Shown here in pieces: positions 59,748 through 64,000 of a DNA stretch of 64,000 bases. The notes under the pieces are model-generated. The model saw nothing but the letters and a program-made list of their open reading frames with translations. It was not told the DNA's origin and made no database searches. The DNA is taken from the NCBI GenBank assembly GCA_041651575.1, contig JBAZJB010000001.1, positions 1 to 64,000 of the forward strand. The letters run 5' to 3'. The translations under genes and the position numbers were made by a program. This stretch comes from JAQUOT01 sp041651575 (GTDB lineage: Archaea > Nanobdellota > Nanobdellia > SCGC-AAA011-G17 > JAFCDX01). Numbering within the stretch: the stretch's first letter is position 1; each line of letters begins with the position of its first letter.

Positions 59748-61010
59748 ATGAAAAAGGGTGTTGATACAAAGACTATTATTATTGTAGTTCTAATTTGTTT
59801 ATTAACGATTGTAATAATTTATGGAATAAAAATTGGTTCTTTTTCTAAAAATGCTAATCTACTTTCTACTAATCCAGAACCAACAACGATTTTAAATAAA
59901 TATCTTATTGAAGAAAATAATGCCCCTCTAAATATAAATAACGAATATAATAACTACAATATAGATTTAGTTGTAACTCCAAGAATAGTTTGTGTTGATA
60001 GTGGTGCAACAATAAGAATTACATCAAATATTATAAAAGGTATTTGTACACTATTTAAAGATACAGGGTCTGGATACAAAAATTATAAAGATATAAACCT
60101 TAATTCTGATGGATACTATTCTGAAATTGTTACTATTGATGATAGAGGAGGAATGACTTTTAAAGCTAGTTGTTGTGATCTTGAAAAAAGATGTAAATTA
60201 TCAAACGAAGAAGAATTAACAATAGAAAGATGTGAAATCACTGAAGAGCCTAGTTCAACTAATATTAATACTACTGCTTCTTCTTCTCAAAATTGGGCTT
60301 GTTGTAGAGATGCAGCATGGGTTCGTTCATGTAAAACAACTTGTGCTGTAGGAGAAACAACAATAGTAAGTGGGTTTGGTTCAGAAGCACTTTGTAATGT
60401 TAGTTGTTTAGGAAGTACGCCTGAAGAACCAGAAGAACCAGAAGAAATCCTTACTCAAACTTGGGCTTGTTGTAGAAGTTCAACAAATACACGTTCATGT
60501 AAAACAACTTGTGCTGTAGGAGAAACAACAGTAACAAGCGGTTTTGCATCAGAAGCTATATGTAGTGCAAGTTGTTTGACTGGATGTCAAGATTATTCTT
60601 ATTTAGAGCCTCATGAAACAGGAATTCAATTTGATATTTTTGGTTGTTGTAAATCACTTTCTACTAATACAGAATATTGTGATGCTTGTCCAAACGGGGA
60701 TTGGACATCAATACTTAATGAAAGTTTTTGTACCGGTACAAAATGTTCAAGTCAAATAAAAGATTGTAAAGATGTAACAGAACCTGGACTATGTGCATTT
60801 GGAAAATGTATTGGTGCAGAGAGTTATTGTACAGATTCAGAATATGGGTTAGGATATGCCCACGGAGTTTATAAAAGTTCATTAATATCTCCAAATACAA
60901 GTGGTTGTTCTTTTTTTGCAAATAATTATTGTATTTCACATGGAAGTACAACAAGAAATTCAGTTTTTGAAAAATCAAATTATTGTTGTTTTATATGTAA
61001 AAATGAATAA
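59748..61010 (+). CDS. Membrane-anchored cysteine-rich surface protein with WACCR repeats
   Basis: A 420-residue protein with an N-terminal transmembrane or signal-anchor helix (about 8-27). An Ig-like domain (about 65-160) precedes two near-identical Cys-rich repeats of about 40 residues: WACCR...RSCKTTCAVGETT..SGF.SEA.C..SCL (about 184-223 and 240-279), separated by an acidic EEPEEPEE linker. The C-terminal third has further CC and C-x2-C groups, which would all be disulfide bonded outside the cell. The function is unknown. It is convergent with the glycosyltransferase gene, four bases apart. Confidence 0.82.
   Translation: MKKGVDTKTIIIVVLICLLTIVIIYGIKIGSFSKNANLLSTNPEPTTILNKYLIEENNAPLNINNEYNNYNIDLVVTPRIVCVDSGATIRITSNIIKGICTLFKDTGSGYKNYKDINLNSDGYYSEIVTIDDRGGMTFKASCCDLEKRCKLSNEEELTIERCEITEEPSSTNINTTASSSQNWACCRDAAWVRSCKTTCAVGETTIVSGFGSEALCNVSCLGSTPEEPEEPEEILTQTWACCRSSTNTRSCKTTCAVGETTVTSGFASEAICSASCLTGCQDYSYLEPHETGIQFDIFGCCKSLSTNTEYCDACPNGDWTSILNESFCTGTKCSSQIKDCKDVTEPGLCAFGKCIGAESYCTDSEYGLGYAHGVYKSSLISPNTSGCSFFANNYCISHGSTTRNSVFEKSNYCCFICKNE
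60324..60362 (+). repeat. Internal 39-bp exact repeat, copy 1
   Basis: Identical to 60492-60530 (offset 168 bp). It encodes the RSCKTTCAVGETT core of the duplicated Cys-rich module; the remainder of the module differs slightly, so the duplication is older than the one at 444. Confidence 0.85.
60492..60530 (+). repeat. Internal 39-bp exact repeat, copy 2
   Basis: Second copy of the repeat at 60324-60362 in the same gene and frame. It is separated from the first by an EEPEEPEE-encoding linker. Confidence 0.85.
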
Positions 61011-61014
61011 AGGT

Positions 61015-61878
61015 TTATTTTGTACTCTCAATTCTAACCCAAGTCTTTTCAAAGCTTAATTTTCTAATTCTAACATCAATAAAGATTCTTATCCATAAAT
61101 ACAATCTTAAGAATATTAAAAGTTTAGTCCAATATAATTCTTTTAAACTTTTAGGATATCTTAAAACATTAAATACACCAGAAGCTTCCTGTGAAAAGGA
61201 TCTCATTGTTTTTTCAGAGAAAAATTCTTTTAATTGTTCATATCCACCAGTGCTTCTTTTTTTCTGTTTAATCCAATCTTTAAGGTTTTCAGGATATTTA
61301 ACATAAACTTCAGCCATAGGTGCGTAATCTATCTTATACCCTTTATTTCCTATGAATCTAGTAATATAAGCATCGTCACTTAGTATATTTTCAGGTATTT
61401 TTTTAACAATATTCTTAATAGCATACAAATACCCAGAACAAACAATAAATTTATTCTCATTAACTAGTTTAATTCTTAAATCATTTCCAATATCCGTTAA
61501 CAAATGACTTACATAACCAAGAAAATTATTCATGGGATTCATAGAAACAGGTCTTCCAGATACAGCACCAACTTTTTTAGTTAATTTTTCAATTAATAAA
61601 TTAACAGAATTTTCAGAAACAAAAACATCTCCATCTGTTAATACTAAAATATCACTTTTTTTAGTTTTTTCAAATACTAAATTCAAAGCAGTTGGTTTTC
61701 CTTTTCCAGGATCTTGTAAAATATTAACTTTATACTTTTTAGCTACATTTAAAGTTTCTTTGTCAGGAGCAACAACCCAGATTTCATATTTTTCTTTAAT
61801 TTTCTGCTTTTGAAAAGCTTCAATAGCACGACCAATGGTTTTAGGTTCTTTATATCCGGTTATTATAATGGAAATCAT
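61015..61878 (-). CDS. GT2 glycosyltransferase
   Basis: A 287-residue GT2 enzyme: ISIIITGYKEPKTIGRAIEAF, IWVVAPDKETLN, the metal site VLTDGDVFV, GAVSGRPVSMNP, and ILSDDAYITRFIG (aspartate pair). A basic linker KQKKRSTGG with Arg/Lys-rich helix follows as in processive or lipid-linked GT2s. A C-terminal hydrophobic segment (about 245-265) may anchor it to the membrane. It is the third gene of a minus-strand run of three with four-base overlaps, and its last ten codons recur as a remnant at 59565. Confidence 0.87.
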   Translation of the reverse strand: MISIIITGYKEPKTIGRAIEAFQKQKIKEKYEIWVVAPDKETLNVAKKYKVNILQDPGKGKPTALNLVFEKTKKSDILVLTDGDVFVSENSVNLLIEKLTKKVGAVSGRPVSMNPMNNFLGYVSHLLTDIGNDLRIKLVNENKFIVCSGYLYAIKNIVKKIPENILSDDAYITRFIGNKGYKIDYAPMAEVYVKYPENLKDWIKQKKRSTGGYEQLKEFFSEKTMRSFSQEASGVFNVLRYPKSLKELYWTKLLIFLRLYLWIRIFIDVRIRKLSFEKTWVRIESTK

Positions 61879-62600
61879 TTTTCTCCTACAAATATTAAAG
61901 CATATCCATATTTATTTAAGAATTTAGTATCCATAAATCTTTCTTTTAAGTGTAAACCTAATATTTTTAATGGATTCATAATTAAAAAATGGTAAAATGT
62001 ATTTAAAAAAGAGCTTCTTATGATTTTATATTTAGTAATACTTAATTTTTTACTAATAGCTAACAATTCTTTTTCAGAATAAGGAATTTCAAGACCATAT
62101 TTCCATAATCCAACCAAACTTGTCAAGGATTTATAGATTCTGTAAGGGAAAGATTTAGTATTTGGTACACTAAGTATAATTATTCCATTTTTAGCAATTA
62201 AATCATAATGTTTTTTAATAACTTCCAGTCTTTTTTCATCTTTGAAATGTTCAGCAAGTCCAAAACTTAAGCAAATATCATATTTTCCTGGTTTTAGTTC
62301 AAACAAATCCTTTCTTTCTAGTTTTACCTTGCATTTAAATTTAGAATATAATTTTTTAGCTTCTATTAATGCAAAATCAGATTCATCTATTAAAGTAATA
62401 TTAGCTCCTTCCAAAGCCATTAACAAAGACATCTCTCCACGTCCTGAACCAAGCTCAACTATTTTTAAATTTTTAAAAGTTCCAAAATTTAATAGTATTT
62501 CTTGTTTAAGTTCTTTCCAAAAATGAGATTTTTTTAGATTATTAATTATTAAATCATCATTAAACTTAGTTTCCTGCCAATATTTATCCCAAACTGTCAT
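61875..62600 (-). CDS. SAM-dependent methyltransferase
   Basis: A 241-residue class I methyltransferase. The SAM-binding motif is KIVELGSGRGEMS (about 46-58), followed by an acidic strand ITLIDESD (about 70-77), and motif IV-like KYDICLSFGLAEHF. The C-terminal part has a hydrophobic segment that may contact the membrane. Lying between a GT2 and a GT4 gene with four-base overlaps on both sides, it probably methylates a sugar or other surface glycan group. Confidence 0.86.
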   Translation of the reverse strand: MTVWDKYWQETKFNDDLIINNLKKSHFWKELKQEILLNFGTFKNLKIVELGSGRGEMSLLMALEGANITLIDESDFALIEAKKLYSKFKCKVKLERKDLFELKPGKYDICLSFGLAEHFKDEKRLEVIKKHYDLIAKNGIIILSVPNTKSFPYRIYKSLTSLVGLWKYGLEIPYSEKELLAISKKLSITKYKIIRSSFLNTFYHFLIMNPLKILGLHLKERFMDTKFLNKYGYALIFVGEK

Positions 62601-63721
62601 TTTTCAAATAATTTTTGATAAATTTTAACCAAATTACTCCATAAATATTTCTTAGCCTCTTTTTTAGCATTATTTTGTATAGTTTTATTGCCTTTTATAT
62701 TCTTTTTAATTAAATTAGCAAGTTCTTGATAATCTCCAATTTTAAATAATAATCCTGTCTTTCCATTTCTTATTATTTCTTTTCCTCCATCGGTTTCAGA
62801 TGAAATTACTAGTTTACCCCGTGACATAGCTTCTAGTAATGCTTGAGGCATAGCTTCTCTTTTAGAAGGAAGAACAAATATTGTATGTTCATCAATTAAT
62901 TTAATTTTATTTTTTAAATTATAAACTGGTTTTAATATTTTTACATTACTAGTTAATTTTAATTTTTTTAAATAATCTTCTTCTGCTGGACCAACAATAT
63001 CAAAGTTTACTTCAGGTAATAAGGAAGCTGCTTTTAATAAAGTTTCAATATCTTTTACAGGAGCAATTCTACCTAGGAACAAAACATCTTTTTTAGGTTT
63101 AACTGCTTTTTGAATAAAATATTCCTCAGGTATACCGTTTGGAATGTAAATTATTTTTTCATAAGAAATACCTAATTTTTCTAAATAAGGAATTTCCCAT
63201 TTTGTTACTGCAATTATTTTATCAAACTTTTTCAAAGCTCTTTTACCAGATGTTAAAGGACTTACTGCAGAAATATTATTAAAAAACCAAGTTGCTAAGT
63301 TTAAAGGAAACCTTCTTTTAACATTGAAAGGAGCATGAGTAACTAAAAAACAAGGAATGTTTAATTTTTTACATAAATTTACTGCTTTTATAGAATGATG
63401 ATGCCAAAGATGTGTTATGACTACATCTGGTTTTAATTCCATAAGTTCTTTTTTAAAATCAAAAGAAGTAGGATTGCCGGAAAATATTTTTGTTGCAAAT
63501 TTTGGCATGCCATAAAAAACATTTGTGCTTTTCAGCCTTTTAATATTGACTTTATCTAGATAATCTTCAGATTTTACTGTTTTACCAGAACCTTTTTCTA
63601 TGTTTGAAGAGAATACAGTTACTTGATGGCCCAGTTTAATGAACTCTTTACTTTCAGATAATACTCTTGTCCATACTCCACAAGCGCCTGCAGAGAACTC
63701 TGTAATTTCAAGTATTTTCAT
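62597..63721 (-). CDS. GT4 glycosyltransferase
   Basis: A 374-residue GT-B fold enzyme. N-terminal EITEFSAGACGVWTRV and THLWHHHSIKAV fit the acceptor domain. The C-terminal domain has VLFLGRIAPVKDIETLLKA and the E-x7-E motif SKREAMPQALLEAMSRGKLVISSE (Glu pair for the nucleotide-sugar). Retaining GT4 enzymes usually build chain sugars on lipid carriers. It is the first gene of the three-gene minus-strand operon. Confidence 0.9.
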   Translation of the reverse strand: MKILEITEFSAGACGVWTRVLSESKEFIKLGHQVTVFSSNIEKGSGKTVKSEDYLDKVNIKRLKSTNVFYGMPKFATKIFSGNPTSFDFKKELMELKPDVVITHLWHHHSIKAVNLCKKLNIPCFLVTHAPFNVKRRFPLNLATWFFNNISAVSPLTSGKRALKKFDKIIAVTKWEIPYLEKLGISYEKIIYIPNGIPEEYFIQKAVKPKKDVLFLGRIAPVKDIETLLKAASLLPEVNFDIVGPAEEDYLKKLKLTSNVKILKPVYNLKNKIKLIDEHTIFVLPSKREAMPQALLEAMSRGKLVISSETDGGKEIIRNGKTGLLFKIGDYQELANLIKKNIKGNKTIQNNAKKEAKKYLWSNLVKIYQKLFEK

Positions 63722-63755
63722 AATAGAATAACAATTTTAAGGTTTAAAAATCTTA

Positions 63756-64000
63756 TTAAATAAAGGTCTTAAAAGCCCCATAAATTTCTGTTAATAATCT
63801 TCTTTCTTTTATATCTTTAAACAATCTTCTTACTAGATATTTTGGTCTAAAGTAAAAGTCTTTGTAAGCTTTATGATAGTATTTTTCTAATATTTCCCAA
63901 GATAGATTTGGATGATTATAAATATTTGAAGCACTATGGAAATTATATTTTGACCAATCTTTGGTTTTTATAATGCCTTGTTTGTCCCATTCATAAAATA
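63756..64000 (-). CDS. 3' end of a radical SAM-like protein (partial)
   Basis: A reading frame on the minus strand, open to the window edge and ending at a TAA (63756-63758). The visible 81 residues (..WDKQGIIKTKDWS, YNHPNLSWEILEKYYHKAYKDFYFRPKYLVRRL, then a basic tail) resemble the C-terminal helix of B12-type radical SAM proteins that precede surface-glycan genes. The N-terminal part lies outside the window, so family and start cannot be confirmed. Confidence 0.6.
   Translation of the reverse strand, partial: FYEWDKQGIIKTKDWSKYNFHSASNIYNHPNLSWEILEKYYHKAYKDFYFRPKYLVRRLFKDIKERRLLTEIYGAFKTFI

Noticed and set aside
1..64000. CRISPR arrays, insertion sequences, rRNA genes or an integrated virus
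   Set aside because: No regularly spaced short repeats, no transposase/integrase motifs, no terminal inverted repeats and no rRNA-like conserved stretches were found by eye. Repeats present are explained as surface-gene duplications.

Overview
The window reads as a chromosome segment of a small-genome, strongly AT-rich archaeon, most likely a DPANN lineage close to Woesearchaeota/Pacearchaeota. Archaeal markers are PCNA, transcription factor S, an S26B-type signal peptidase, an S-layer gene, STT3/AglB, a class II tRNA-Ser with an intron and no encoded CCA, TATA-like boxes about 20-30 nt upstream of many first genes, and a RuBisCO-type AMP salvage route. No rRNA, CRISPR array or insertion sequence was found. 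This placement is inference from gene content, not from a tree.

Layout. (1) 1-5.4 kb: two cysteine-rich surface proteins that share an identical promoter plus leader; one has an exact internal 424-bp duplication and the other carries reordered pieces of the S-layer protein. (2) 5.4-7.9 kb: housekeeping genes (signal peptidase, TFS, OB-fold protein, a His-containing membrane protein, PCNA). (3) 7.9-19.1 kb: an eight-gene surface locus on one strand. It has two tandem cassettes, each a small membrane-anchored pilin-like protein followed by a very large cysteine-rich secreted protein, then four further pilin-like proteins. (4) 19.1-23.1 kb: the main S-layer gene, with a 5' UTR hairpin, a strong ribosome site and a terminator, followed by two paralogous membrane-anchored proteins. 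(5) 23.2-25.9 kb: ribose-1,5-bisphosphate isomerase, a HAD phosphatase and form III RuBisCO. AMP phosphorylase, the first enzyme of the same route, lies at 36.4 kb. (6) 25.9-34.5 kb: ferredoxin and a deoxynucleotide block: dCMP deaminase, a ThyX-type protein, a ThyA-fold protein, dCTP deaminase, NrdG, an NrdD-glutaredoxin fusion and NrdR with two NrdR-box-like operators.

(7) 34.6-41.5 kb: HEPN-like protein, AI-2E permease family protein, AMP phosphorylase, a secreted protein packed with N-glycosylation sequons, two tandem glycosyltransferase-like genes and tRNA-Ser. (8) 41.5-64 kb: an N-glycosylation and surface-glycan region: SpoIIM-family membrane protein, STT3, a polyprenyl-phosphate sugar-phosphate transferase, a flippase, a dolichyl-phosphate glycosyltransferase, CDP-glucose synthesis genes, several GT2/GT4/GT39-type enzymes, radical SAM proteins, a methyltransferase, and two secreted proteins (a LamG/TSP3/dockerin-like protein and a Cys-rich repeat protein). 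Short gene remnants lie between these two.

How it fits together: the glycan genes probably decorate the S-layer and the other surface proteins encoded here. The nucleotide block makes dNTPs anaerobically and converts dC nucleotides to dTMP, and the AMP/R15P/RuBisCO route recycles nucleoside monophosphates into 3-phosphoglycerate. The least explained part is the 7.9-19.1 kb surface locus, and it is the best candidate for an undescribed system.
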